From IMG/VR virus record IMGVR_UViG_3300037076_000416, positions 1 to 64,000 of that record: a stretch of DNA of 64,000 bases; one strand, 5' to 3'. Positions 9,751 to 18,091 of the stretch are shown piece by piece. Origin of the DNA: a virus. The notes beneath the pieces are model-generated. The model worked only from the letters and a program-made list of their open reading frames with translations. It made no database searches and was not told where the DNA came from. The stretch's first letter is position 1. Each line of letters begins with the position of its first letter. The position numbers and the translations under genes are program-made.

Positions 9751-12700
9751 GCGGAGATCTCCACTAACTCACCCTGCGAGAGCAGTTCCTTGATTGCATA
9801 GTTCACCGACGTCGCGGCCGGATCGGGTGCGATGGCGAACGGTCGCCTGAGGTAGATCGGGTCCGCGACCTTCTCGCCGTCGACGGCGACGATCGCGAGG
9901 TACCAGCGGTCAGGCACATTCAGGCTCTTGGCGATCTCGTTGCGAGTAACGGTCAACGTCGTCGCCCCCTGCGCACGGCCCTTGACTTCGATGAGGCGGA
10001 GGCGGCCATCGGGTTGGCGAGATTCGATGTCCCAGCCGTAGTTGCGATCCGAGACATCTTGCGGGGTGCGGCCGGCCGTCCGCTCGGCGGCCGCGACCGC
10101 CTCCATCGCAAGGCGCTCGACTCGGCGGGTCTCCCGGGCGAACCGCTCAACGTCGCGGCTGGGGCTCCCGCTCAAGCGCTCGAGCAGACCCTGGGGTACG
10201 ACGATCGCACCGCCGACAACGACCGGCGGCAGGGCCTGGATCTGGGCCTCGAGGTCGAGCTCGCGCATCCGCGAGCGGAGGCGATCGGCGAGGTCATCGG
10301 CCCGTTGGCGGGCGACGCTGCTGGCGAGGCGGGTCTCCTTGCCCGCCCGTTCTTGCTCGCGGAGACGGGCGTACTGGCTGTCCCAATAGTTGATCTCGTA
10401 GGTCAGGCGGGCGTGGACCTCCCGGCGGGTCCGCTCGACCCGATCGAGCGTCCGTTCGCGGACCTCGGCGAGATGGGAGCGGGCCAGCTGCTCGATCGCG
10501 TAACCGATGGCGCGGGCTTCGAGCTTCGAGCCGGCGAGCCAGCCGGCCGCATCGATCGTCGGCGCGACGAGAGCGCGTTCCTCGTCGGAGCTCGGGCGAT
10601 AGTCGAGGTAGGGAGCAGCGCCGGCACCGTGAGCACCGTCGTCGTCGAGCTCGACGAACTCGAGGCGGCGGCTCACGACGATCGGATGCCCGTCGCGGGT
10701 CTGCCGCCCATCGACGATCGCGTGCTCAAGGTAGACAAGGGCCCGAGGGGTGGCTGAGGGGTCGGACTCGTCAACCAGGAGCGCCCCCCGGCGCAAGAGT
10801 TCACGGTGGTCCTGGAGGATGAGATCGATCGTCGCCTCGAGGAGCGGGTGACCAGGACACACGAACTCGGCGAGGGGCAACCCGGGTACGGCGACCCGGG
10901 TCTTCTCGAACGCGATTCGCTCATACGCGCCGAGGACTCCCGGACGCATCGCGGCTTCGCGAGCGCGATCGCGGATCCGACCCGGCACCTTCGTCAGCTC
11001 ATACCGATCGGGTTCGCGCTCGCGGACCTGGCCACCCAGTCGACGGTAGGCGAGCAGGAAGAAATCGCGGACGTAGAACGGCTGCAGCCGACTCGCATCG
11101 GCCCGCTCCAGCTCGTCACGGACGGAGGCGACCTTTGTGGTGTCCAGAACATCCGCGCCAAGCGCTCGTGTCGCGAGTAGGAAGCGGAGTTGGCCAACGT
11201 CGAGCGCGGCATCGATGACCTGGGTCATCTGCGCGCGAACCTCGGGGCTGTCGCCATGGCGGATCGCCTCGATCAGGAGCTGCCGCAAGGGCTTGCCCTC
11301 GAAGGTCAGTTCGCCCAGGACATCGAAGACCGTCCCGCCCAGTGCCTCGGCCTGGACCGCGAGCTTCTCCAGGAGGCGGGCATACACGTCGCCCTCACGG
11401 GTCTTGTCGGCCACGAGGTTCCACAGATGGCACGGCTCGGTTCGGCCGATCCGGTGGATTCGCCCAAACCGCTGCTCGAGCCGGTTCGGGTTCCAAGGCA
11501 GGTCGTAGTTGATCATGAGGTGGGCCCGCTGGAGGTTGATCCCCTCACCGGCCGCATCGGTCGCCACGAGGACGATGGCCTCCGGATCATTTTTGAATCG
11601 CGATTCTGCGGCCCGGCGCTGGTCGCGCGGAACCCCGCCATGGATCGCGACGATCGCCTCGGGCCGCCCCAGGAATGTGCCGATTCGCTCGACGAGGTAG
11701 TCGAGTGTGTCGCGATGCTCGGTGAAGATGATCAGCTTGCGCCGCCCGCCGCCCGCGTCCTTCATCTCGGGCGCGTCCTGGAGAACCCGCGAGAGCTCAG
11801 TCCACTTTGTGTCCGTGCCGAGCCTCCGGACTTGGGAGGCAAGGGACTCCAACTGCTTGAGCCGCTCGATCTCCAGGCGCAGCTCGGCGATCGTCGAGGC
11901 AGCCGTAGCGAGATCGACCGCAGTCTCTTCGGCGGCCTCGGCCTCCTCGGCGGTTGCCTCGTCGTCGTCGATCTCTTCGATGTCGGCGACCGTGAGCGCG
12001 GCGAGCTCGGGTTGGTTGATCCGCGCCTGGGCGCCGTCGCGCTGGACCATCGTGTCGGCGAGCGTCCGCTCGAGGCGGGCCAGTCGACGCTTCAATGACA
12101 TGTGGATCGCCGCGGGCGATGACGCCAGGCGGCGCTGGAGGACCATCAGGGCGAACCCGACGATCAGGCCGCGCTTGCCCTCCCCTGCCGCCTTGATCTT
12201 CTCGGCCCGGTTCATCTCCTCGCGGACATACGTCGTGACCTGCTGGTACAGGTCGGCCTCAGGGCCCGAAAGGTCATATGGCACGACATAGGCATAGCGC
12301 GGCGGGAAGAGCGGTGTCCCATCGAACTTGACGAGCTGCTCCTTCATCAGCCGGCGCATCAGCTCGCCTGGGTGCGAGACCGGCGGAGCGGCATCGGTCG
12401 CCTTGCGCTTGTGTCCGGCGAACCGGTCTGGGTCGAGCAAACTCATGAACAGCTCGAAGTCCTCCTCCTTGCCGTTGTGCGGCGTCGCAGTCAGGAGGAG
12501 GAAGTGACGGGTGTGTGGTCGGACCCGTTCCGCCAGCAGGCGACGCTTCGTCTTCTTGACCTCACCGGAGAAGAGCTGGGCCGAGAGTTTGTGAGCCTCG
12601 TCAAAGACGACGAGGTCCCAATCGGGAGCGTTCTCAAGAAGGAGCTGGAGGTCCTCGTCGCGGCTCAGCTTGTCGAGCCGCGCGATCTGGAGGTCCGTCT

Positions 12701-13247
12701 CGGCGAACGGGTTGCCCGAAGCCGAGCCCTCGATCCGATCGCGGCTGAGCAGGGTGAAGTCGAGGTGGAACTTCTCGGCGAGCTCGGCCTGCCACTGCTC
12801 GACCAGCGAACCCGGCGCGACGATCAAGCAGCGGCGGAGGTCGCCGCGGACGATGAGTTCGCGAATGAGCAGGCCGGTCATGATCGTCTTGCCGGCGCCC
12901 GGGTCATCAGCGAGGAGGAAGCTAAGGGGCTGGCGCGGCAGCATCGCCTCGTAGACGGCGGTGATCTGATGTGGAAGCGCCTCGACGAGGCTCGTGCTAA
13001 GCGCGAGATAGGGATCGAACAGGTAGGCGAGGTCGATCCGCTTCGCCTCGCTGGCGAGCTTAAAGGCTTCCCCATCGCCGTCGAAGGCCCAGGGCTTGCC
13101 TTCCTCGACGATGCTCAGACGCGGCTCGTCCTCGCGGTAGACGAGGCGCTCGGCGACGGCGCCGTCGGCGGTCCGGTAGGTCAGCGTTAGGACCTCGGAG
13201 CCATGCCAGCTGACGTCGACGACCGTCACGGCACGGTCCGCGACCAC
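9747..13247 (-). CDS. SNF2-type superfamily 2 helicase with C-terminal DUF3883 (Hma system)
   Basis: A protein of 1166 residues from the GTG used here. Helicase motifs in order: Walker A DDPGAGKT (~114-121), DEAH (216-219), TATPHNG (~253-259) and motif VI in EQRFGRIHRIGR. A coiled-coil region (~390-480, very Ala/Glu rich) interrupts the two RecA lobes. Near the C-terminus NYGWDIES and LRLIEVKGR match DUF3883, a nuclease-like fold often fused to defence helicases. It is the first gene of the Hma operon. In-frame, conserved-looking sequence (LEELAKGALISG) continues upstream of the GTG to an ATC codon at 13290-13292 with a strong ribosome-binding site, so the true start may be non-canonical. Transcription probably begins in the 13.3-13.5 kb gap. 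Confidence 0.9.
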   Translation of the reverse strand: MVADRAVTVVDVSWHGSEVLTLTYRTADGAVAERLVYREDEPRLSIVEEGKPWAFDGDGEAFKLASEAKRIDLAYLFDPYLALSTSLVEALPHQITAVYEAMLPRQPLSFLLADDPGAGKTIMTGLLIRELIVRGDLRRCLIVAPGSLVEQWQAELAEKFHLDFTLLSRDRIEGSASGNPFAETDLQIARLDKLSRDEDLQLLLENAPDWDLVVFDEAHKLSAQLFSGEVKKTKRRLLAERVRPHTRHFLLLTATPHNGKEEDFELFMSLLDPDRFAGHKRKATDAAPPVSHPGELMRRLMKEQLVKFDGTPLFPPRYAYVVPYDLSGPEADLYQQVTTYVREEMNRAEKIKAAGEGKRGLIVGFALMVLQRRLASSPAAIHMSLKRRLARLERTLADTMVQRDGAQARINQPELAALTVADIEEIDDDEATAEEAEAAEETAVDLATAASTIAELRLEIERLKQLESLASQVRRLGTDTKWTELSRVLQDAPEMKDAGGGRRKLIIFTEHRDTLDYLVERIGTFLGRPEAIVAIHGGVPRDQRRAAESRFKNDPEAIVLVATDAAGEGINLQRAHLMINYDLPWNPNRLEQRFGRIHRIGRTEPCHLWNLVADKTREGDVYARLLEKLAVQAEALGGTVFDVLGELTFEGKPLRQLLIEAIRHGDSPEVRAQMTQVIDAALDVGQLRFLLATRALGADVLDTTKVASVRDELERADASRLQPFYVRDFFLLAYRRLGGQVREREPDRYELTKVPGRIRDRAREAAMRPGVLGAYERIAFEKTRVAVPGLPLAEFVCPGHPLLEATIDLILQDHRELLRRGALLVDESDPSATPRALVYLEHAIVDGRQTRDGHPIVVSRRLEFVELDDDGAHGAGAAPYLDYRPSSDEERALVAPTIDAAGWLAGSKLEARAIGYAIEQLARSHLAEVRERTLDRVERTRREVHARLTYEINYWDSQYARLREQERAGKETRLASSVARQRADDLADRLRSRMRELDLEAQIQALPPVVVGGAIVVPQGLLERLSGSPSRDVERFARETRRVERLAMEAVAAAERTAGRTPQDVSDRNYGWDIESRQPDGRLRLIEVKGRAQGATTLTVTRNEIAKSLNVPDRWYLAIVAVDGEKVADPIYLRRPFAIAPDPAATSVNYAIKELLSQGELVEISA

Positions 13248-13298
13248 GCCGGAAATTAGAGCGCCTTTGGCCAGCTCTTCGAGACGGGCGATGCCGAA

Positions 13299-13305
13299 CC
13301 TCCCC
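13299..13305 (-). promoter_or_regulatory. Strong Shine-Dalgarno upstream of the helicase gene
   Basis: On the minus strand this reads GGGGAGG and sits six bases before an ATC codon (13292-13290) that is in frame with the helicase. The GTG at 13247 has no comparable site. This suggests initiation at ATC, or a base error at that codon. Confidence 0.45.
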
Positions 13306-13513
13306 TATCGGTGCCATTGGGCGACGCCTTCGCTCAGCCCGATTGTACGGGCGCGAGCGCGCGCACCGAGTTAGTTCGCGAGGATGCAGGCCGGGTCGTC
13401 AACCAGCAAGGCGCCCTATGTACATCTATGGGTTCGAGACACTTTCCTTCGTCAGGCCCTGATCGCCCGAAGGAACAATCTGACTCGTATCAGCACGGGG
13501 TTCGGCCGCCCGA

Positions 13514-13780
13514 CTACGGCCGCTTGATCCTGGCCCGCAGCAGCTCGACGAGCGCCCACACGAACAGGATCTCGTCGGCGTATGGCCCGGGGTCGTAGTC
13601 GGGCCCTGCGTCGTCAAGTCGGCTCTGCCAGTGGTGCTGGATCCCGAACATGTAGGTCCGCGCATCGTCGATCGTGATCTTGGGATCGAGATGACCCGTT
13701 CGAACGACCGATTCAGGACAGCGCCGAGCGCTGGCTGGCAGCGGGGGCGCTAGGACGGTGCGTTGACTGGGATCGACCCA
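13514..13780 (-). CDS. Small hypothetical protein, start missing
   Basis: An open frame of 88 codons with clearly protein-like sequence, including TGHLDPKITIDDARTYMFG and YADEILFVWALVELLRARIK. It opens directly after an in-frame stop with Trp-Val-Asp. There is no ATG, GTG or TTG before the internal Met of RTYMFG. An ATG at 13777-13779 is one base out of frame, so a one-base indel near the 5' end is likely. It follows the methyltransferase gene on the same strand. Function is unknown. Confidence 0.5.
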   Translation of the reverse strand, partial: WVDPSQRTVLAPPLPASARRCPESVVRTGHLDPKITIDDARTYMFGIQHHWQSRLDDAGPDYDPGPYADEILFVWALVELLRARIKRP

Positions 13781-13787
13781 TCAGCGA

Positions 13788-14357
13788 TCACCAAGCGGGC
13801 AAAGTAGTCTCCCGGTCGCCGACCAGCGCCTGCGAGTCGGTCATCTCGGGCGTGAAACCATCGGTGCCGCGGCTCACGAACCGCTCCCAGGCCTGCCCGA
13901 CGACCCCAGACCCGGGGAACAGGTCGTCGAACTCGTCGGCCGGGTCGGCACCAAGCACGTCGATGATCCAGTCGCAAAAGACATCAGGCTTCGCCCCGTG
14001 GGTGCCCCGGCGTGTTGTGATGTTCGCGACGACGTAGTCACGGACACTCGGCCGGTCCTTCGTGCCGCGCGGCCGTGCCGCGACGAACAGGACCGGCTCC
14101 CACGCATACTGGACGCGGTTGCTCGGCTTCCAGCTGCACCACGGTTTGCACCACGCTGCGACCCGGGCCTCCGGGGCGAGGCTGAGCATGTGGCCGAGCG
14201 ATGGCGATGATGCCGACAGCGCCCACCCGTCGTAGGTCCGCAACCGGTCGACCAGCGCGGGGAAGTCGACCTCGGCAGCCTCGATCCCGGACGGGTCGTG
14301 GGCGTAGTGCCGCTTGGCTTGGCCGAGGTAGGGTGGGTCGGCGTAGGCCAGCCTCAC
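13788..14357 (-). CDS. Small DNA methyltransferase (phage/plasmid type)
   Basis: A 189-residue protein. The catalytic motif comes first (YADPPYLG at the N-terminus) and the SAM-binding-like motif last (DDLFPGSGVVGQAWERF), the order of permuted amino-methyltransferases common in phages. The GTG start overlaps the stop of the preceding small gene. The last residues may be frameshifted, because the neighbouring frame continues with GDYFARLVIADGSIPV. It is not part of the Hma operon, which starts 500 bp downstream. It probably protects an element's own DNA. Confidence 0.7.
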   Translation of the reverse strand: MRLAYADPPYLGQAKRHYAHDPSGIEAAEVDFPALVDRLRTYDGWALSASSPSLGHMLSLAPEARVAAWCKPWCSWKPSNRVQYAWEPVLFVAARPRGTKDRPSVRDYVVANITTRRGTHGAKPDVFCDWIIDVLGADPADEFDDLFPGSGVVGQAWERFVSRGTDGFTPEMTDSQALVGDRETTLPAW

Positions 14358-14566
14358 GACTGCTTTCCAGATCGCTGCCTAGCGATGGGACAGGACGCGC
14401 GGCCCACGTGCTTGGCCTTGGCGGCCGGTCCGGCAAGGGAGCGATCAGATGGCGGCGGGTTGAGGCTGCCATTGACCTGCTCACACGCGCCGCCGACAGG
14501 CGACAGCGCCGCGGCAGCCAAAGCCGCCTGCGTCGCCTTCGTCGTCCTGCCTCGTTCGAGTGCCAT
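14354..14566 (-). CDS. Small hypothetical protein upstream of the methyltransferase
   Basis: Seventy residues beginning MALERGRTTKATQAALAAAA. It is Ala- and Lys-rich with two cysteines and no recognisable domain. Its stop overlaps the GTG of the methyltransferase by four bases, which supports co-translation. A longer frame reaches 14632, but the ATG at 14566 begins the protein-like part. Confidence 0.4.
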   Translation of the reverse strand: MALERGRTTKATQAALAAAALSPVGGACEQVNGSLNPPPSDRSLAGPAAKAKHVGRASCPIARQRSGKQS

Positions 14567-14614
14567 ACGACGAAAATAGGGTCCGCTATCATCGCGTCTA
14601 GCCTGCGACCATAA

Positions 14615-15934
14615 ATGAGGCCACCGATCCAATTGGTCGAGATCTCGGACTCACCCCACGCGATCGTCGTGGCGTTGTGCGCGTGCTTCCGGTCAGAGCA
14701 CGGCCACCCTCGACCCTGCGCTGCGTCTTTCAGTACCTCCGCGCGACCGGACCGCCCAGGTACATACGGCCGCTTCTGCCTCGCCTGCCGCCGAGCGGCT
14801 CGGCGATCAGGCCAGCTCAGGCGGCGGGCGCGCGAGCGACAGCTCCAGACGGTGCGCCACTGTGCCTGGGCCGACTGTAAGGAAGGAGAAGACGGGGGAC
14901 CCTGCGAGGTTCCGCCGGCGCGGACGTATTGCGGCCGCGCTCATGCTGGTGCGGCTCGGCGAGGACGGGGTCGCCACGGCGGCGACATCCGCTGTGGCTG
15001 TCGGGCGCAAGCGCATCGCGACCGCCACGGCCGACCCTGTGGCGCGCCGCTTGGCTACGTTCGTCGCTCGCGGATCAAGCGTGCCAAGCGCCATTACTGC
15101 CTCGATTGTCGGCTCGACCGCCCCTGGCTCCAGGCCGCGCCGCCACCGTGCTTCTGCCAGCGCTGCGGCCGAACCTTGAGCCGAGGGGCGATGACCCGGT
15201 GTTCAGCCTGTCGTCGACTCGAACGGGAGCGCGGGTCCTACCGCCATGAGCGGGATGGCAAGGTCCTCGACCTTCTTGCCGCCGGCTGGAGCCATCGCCA
15301 GATCGCCCGCGAGCTACCGATCGCCCGCGCCACCGTCGCCCGAATTCGCGCCCGGCTGGGCGTTCCGCCACGTCCCGCGCCGCCGATCGAGCCGACCCAT
15401 CCTGGACTCGGGACGATGGAAGGCTTCCAGTACCACGAGCGACACAAAGAAGCCCTATGCCCTGCCTGCCATACGGCGCACGATGCCTACCTGCGCGACC
15501 GTGACCATGGACGTAAGGAGGGTCGGCCCGGGGTCGGCCGGCAGCCACCATCCGCCGCGACCCTGGCCGACTACCGTCCGCTTGGCCGGCCCCGCCAACG
15601 AATCGTCCACGGGACGGCTGCTGGGTACAGCGCCCACCGGAAACACCACGAGGCCCAATGCGACGCCTGTCTGGCGGCGCGGCGAGCCGCGAACCGGCGC
15701 TACGCGGCGAAGACCCGTGCCGCGCGGCCTCCGGCGCGGCTCGGCCGACCAGCGATCTTCATCGCACCGGAGATCGTGACCCGCGTCCTGACCGAACGCT
15801 CGGCGGGTCAAAGCTACGCGGTGATCGCCGCAGGCTTCATGGCCGATGGCATTCCACCGCCCGGCACCGCGAAGCGCTGGTACCCCGGGACCGTGCGCAC
15901 GATCGAGATGCGGGCGACCCCTGAGGCGCACTGA
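14615..15934 (+). CDS. Multi-zinc-finger protein with HTH segment
   Basis: 439 residues with at least six CxxC pairs (CLAC, CLDC, CQRC, CSAC, CPAC, CDAC) plus other paired cysteines. This implies several small zinc ribbons in series. Around residues 216-250, KVLDLLAAGWSHRQIAREL followed by ATVARIRARLG fits a helix-turn-helix of the resolvase type. HGTAAGYSAHRKHHEAQCD resembles zinc-binding repeats seen in actinophage proteins. A second HTH-like block near the C-terminus (IAAGFMADGIPPPG, RWYPGTVRTI) recalls serine-recombinase DNA-binding regions. There is no catalytic recombinase domain. It is probably a DNA-binding regulator carried by a mobile element; the function is inferred. Confidence 0.55.
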   Translation: MRPPIQLVEISDSPHAIVVALCACFRSEHGHPRPCAASFSTSARPDRPGTYGRFCLACRRAARRSGQLRRRARERQLQTVRHCAWADCKEGEDGGPCEVPPARTYCGRAHAGAARRGRGRHGGDIRCGCRAQAHRDRHGRPCGAPLGYVRRSRIKRAKRHYCLDCRLDRPWLQAAPPPCFCQRCGRTLSRGAMTRCSACRRLERERGSYRHERDGKVLDLLAAGWSHRQIARELPIARATVARIRARLGVPPRPAPPIEPTHPGLGTMEGFQYHERHKEALCPACHTAHDAYLRDRDHGRKEGRPGVGRQPPSAATLADYRPLGRPRQRIVHGTAAGYSAHRKHHEAQCDACLAARRAANRRYAAKTRAARPPARLGRPAIFIAPEIVTRVLTERSAGQSYAVIAAGFMADGIPPPGTAKRWYPGTVRTIEMRATPEAH

Positions 15935-15967
15935 GTCCGGCCGGCTTCACACCCCAATCGCGATCGC

Positions 15968-15997
15968 CACCTCCGGCCACCTCCGGCCACCTCCGGT
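15968..15997. repeat. Three tandem copies of a 10-bp unit
   Basis: The unit CACCTCCGGC occurs three times head to tail, the last copy ending in T, in the gap before the carotenoid gene. It is too short and unspaced to be a CRISPR array. It may be slippage or an operator-like site. Confidence 0.7.
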
Positions 15998-16198
15998 CCA
16001 TCTCCCCCCTTGAGCCGGCGGAGGGAGGCGAACCGTTGACAGAGGCGGGCTCCGTGCTGCATACAGGAAGGTGAGGCGGGGAAGCCGCGGCGATACTCGC
16101 GGGCCGGCCAATCGTTCCAATCAGGAGGCACGCCCCACGATCGACACAATGGGCCTGTCGTCGCGGGCGGGTTCCTGGCCCTCTGCGTTCACGACGGC

Positions 16199-16979
16199 GT
16201 GTTTCGGCCGCTGCTGGCGGGGCTGGTCGCGCTGCCCGTGATCCCGGGCGGCCTGAACACCCTCACCGTCATCGTTCTGCTCTTCAGCCTGTGGCATGCG
16301 TCCTACGCGCTGGGGGTTCGGCTGACCGTCGTCTTCTTCGCGATCACCGCGGTCACGTCCTGGATCTTCGAGGACATCGGGGTGGCCACCGGGCTCATCT
16401 TCGGCCCGTACCACTACACTTCGACTCTGGGTCCGTGGCTCGGATCGGTCCCGGTCCTCATCCCCATCGCCTGGTTCGTGCTGGTCTACCCGAGTTACAT
16501 CGTGGCCAACCTGATCGTGGACCGATCGTCGGTCGGCACGCCTGGGGGCCACCGCCACCTTGTTGGCCTCGTCCTGCTCGGTGCCCTAGTGATGACGGCC
16601 TCGGATCTGGTGGTCGATCCAATCCTCTCCGGCCCGTCCGTTCGCGCCTGGGTCTGGGGAATCGGTGGTCCCTACTACGGGGTCCCGGTCCAGAACTACC
16701 TCGGCTGGATCGCGACCACCTTCACCGTCTATCTCCTGTACCGGATGGTGGAGCGACGCGCACTGCCCCAGCCAGTCGGGCAACGCTCCCGTGGTCCAAG
16801 CGGGATGCCCGTCCTGGCCTACGCGGCGATCCCGCTCGCGAACCTCGTCTCGGGCGCCGCGCCGGCGGCGATCGCAGTAATCGCGCCCCTCGCCATGGAG
16901 ACGCCCGGTCGTGGCCGGGTTCGTTCGCCTGGTGAGCCCGACGGCCGGGGCCGCCCGGGCTCGACCTCGGACCAGATGA
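16199..16979 (+). CDS. cruF: CruF-like carotenoid hydratase family protein (DUF422), frameshifted near the end
   Basis: A polytopic membrane protein of about 260 residues. It has the DUF422 signature: SWIFEDIGVATGLIFGPYHYT, then DLVVDPILSGPSVRAWVW and GPYYGVPVQNYLGW. Family members hydrate carotenoid end groups in the membrane. The start is GTG. Near position 16911 the natural sequence jumps one frame: after LAMETP the expected hydrophobic tail VVAGFVRLVSPTAGAARA is in the other frame and ends at 16979. Without that shift the frame would run on to 17131 through antisense sequence. It converges with the DUF6308-like gene on the minus strand. No other carotenoid gene is nearby. Confidence 0.7.
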
Positions 16980-17583
16980 GCATCTCGAGGAGACGTAGGG
17001 GTCCGACCGGTTTGCCTGCTTCAGCCGACAGCCGCGAGAGCGCCTCGAGTTGCACGGAGCTCCCGACGAGATCGCTCCGGAACGAGCGCAGGACGTCAAC
17101 GGCGATCTCGACCGCGTACCGCTTGTCCTGAGTTCTGTACCGCTGCTTCGCGGCTCCGGTCGCACTGAGGTAGTAGCCGAGGACGACGTTGTCCAGGACC
17201 GGGATGAGGGACCGGCGCTTCCGAGGGAGGATCTTCGTGGCAACGGGGACGAGGATGTTTCGCGCCGAGACCGCGGCGTCGAGCAGGCGATAGACGTCGC
17301 GGAGCTCGGGGTCGAAGAAACGAAGATCGGCGTCGACCGGGATGGCCACCAACACCGGCTCGCAGGCGGCCGCGACCGCGCGATGGATCCCCTGGAGCTT
17401 CCCCGCGCCCATCCCGAAACTGTAGGCGTTCATCATCACCGGAGCGAGCACATCCACGACCGTGATCTGGTCTGGCGCAAGATCCGCGATGCCGTCGTAG
17501 TACGGCCACTCCTCCCGGAGGAAGGCCAGCACCCGGTCCTCCGCGTGATCGATGCGGCACCCGGTCTGGATGGAGATCAGCAT
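16819..17583 (-). CDS. DUF6308-like protein
   Basis: The first ~210 residues look native. They include YYDGIADLAPDQITVVDVL, VDADLRFFDPELRDVYRLL and a block ending SLIPVLDNVVLGYYLS that resembles the DUF6308 consensus (kinase- or nuclease-associated proteins of unknown function). A native C-terminus probably lies near LRLLEMLIWSEVE. The rest is antisense to the 3' end of the cruF-like gene, so the stop has probably been lost through an indel. Family assignment is from memory of the pattern and is moderate. Confidence 0.5.
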   Translation of the reverse strand: MLISIQTGCRIDHAEDRVLAFLREEWPYYDGIADLAPDQITVVDVLAPVMMNAYSFGMGAGKLQGIHRAVAAACEPVLVAIPVDADLRFFDPELRDVYRLLDAAVSARNILVPVATKILPRKRRSLIPVLDNVVLGYYLSATGAAKQRYRTQDKRYAVEIAVDVLRSFRSDLVGSSVQLEALSRLSAEAGKPVGPLRLLEMLIWSEVEPGRPRPSGSPGERTRPRPGVSMARGAITAIAAGAAPETRFASGIAA

Positions 17584-17675
17584 CGCTCCCTCCTGTGGCG
17601 AACCGGCGGTGCGCGGAAATCATCGTGACGGCAGTACCAGGACTTCGCGTCCGAGACTGACGCCGATCCGCTGGC

Positions 17676-18086
17676 CTACTCCGGAAGGATCCCGAGGTTG
17701 TCGAGCATGATGGCCTTGAGGCTGTCGAGCTCGGTGTCCAGCAGGCTACCGATCCGCCTCGCGAAGGCCTTTCGGGGAATCGGCTGGAGGAGATCCACCA
17801 AGATCACCGTGTCCGCAGTCAGTCCACCCTGGCCCGCGACCAGAGTGACCTGATATCGGGAGGCTCGATCGACCAAGTGCGACGTAGGTGCTGCGAGTAT
17901 GTAGGTGAGGGACGCGTCTGCGCATCGGCTGGGGCCATCCATGATCACTACCGGTCGCTCCGGGTGGGACGTCCGATTGCCCGAGATCGAGGTGGGCAAG
18001 AAGATGGCCTCATCGTTGACCCACCAGATGTCACCTTGGACGAAGGGTCTCCGGTCGATTCCGGCTGCCCGGAGCGCCTCGTCCAC
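17676..18086 (-). CDS. MazF/PemK-like toxin
   Basis: 136 residues from a GTG at 18086. It has the MazF beta-barrel layout: QGDIWWV near the start (~17-23), RPVVIMD (~44-50), a YILAAPTSH strand (~62-71), GGLTADTVILVDLLQPIPR (~87-105) and a C-terminal helix. MazF/PemK toxins are usually sequence-specific mRNA endonucleases. It starts five bases after the stop of a Panacea-domain gene, so the two form a toxin-antitoxin pair. The toxin is downstream of the antitoxin, an order common in Panacea systems. Confidence 0.75.
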   Translation of the reverse strand: MDEALRAAGIDRRPFVQGDIWWVNDEAIFLPTSISGNRTSHPERPVVIMDGPSRCADASLTYILAAPTSHLVDRASRYQVTLVAGQGGLTADTVILVDLLQPIPRKAFARRIGSLLDTELDSLKAIMLDNLGILPE

Positions 18087-18091
18087 CGATC

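Noticed and set aside
2168-13247. DISARM or BREX as the identity of the defence operon
   Set aside because: No DUF1998 (DrmB), phospholipase D (DrmC), PglZ or BrxC-like gene is present; DUF499 with DUF1156 and a SNF2 helicase fits Hma.
13788-14357. Membership of this methyltransferase in the Hma operon
   Set aside because: It ends about 500 bp upstream of the helicase and is phage/plasmid-type with its own coupled small gene; the DUF1156 protein already supplies the Hma methylase.
15968-15997. Possible CRISPR array
   Set aside because: Only three 10-bp units with no spacers, and no cas gene in the window.
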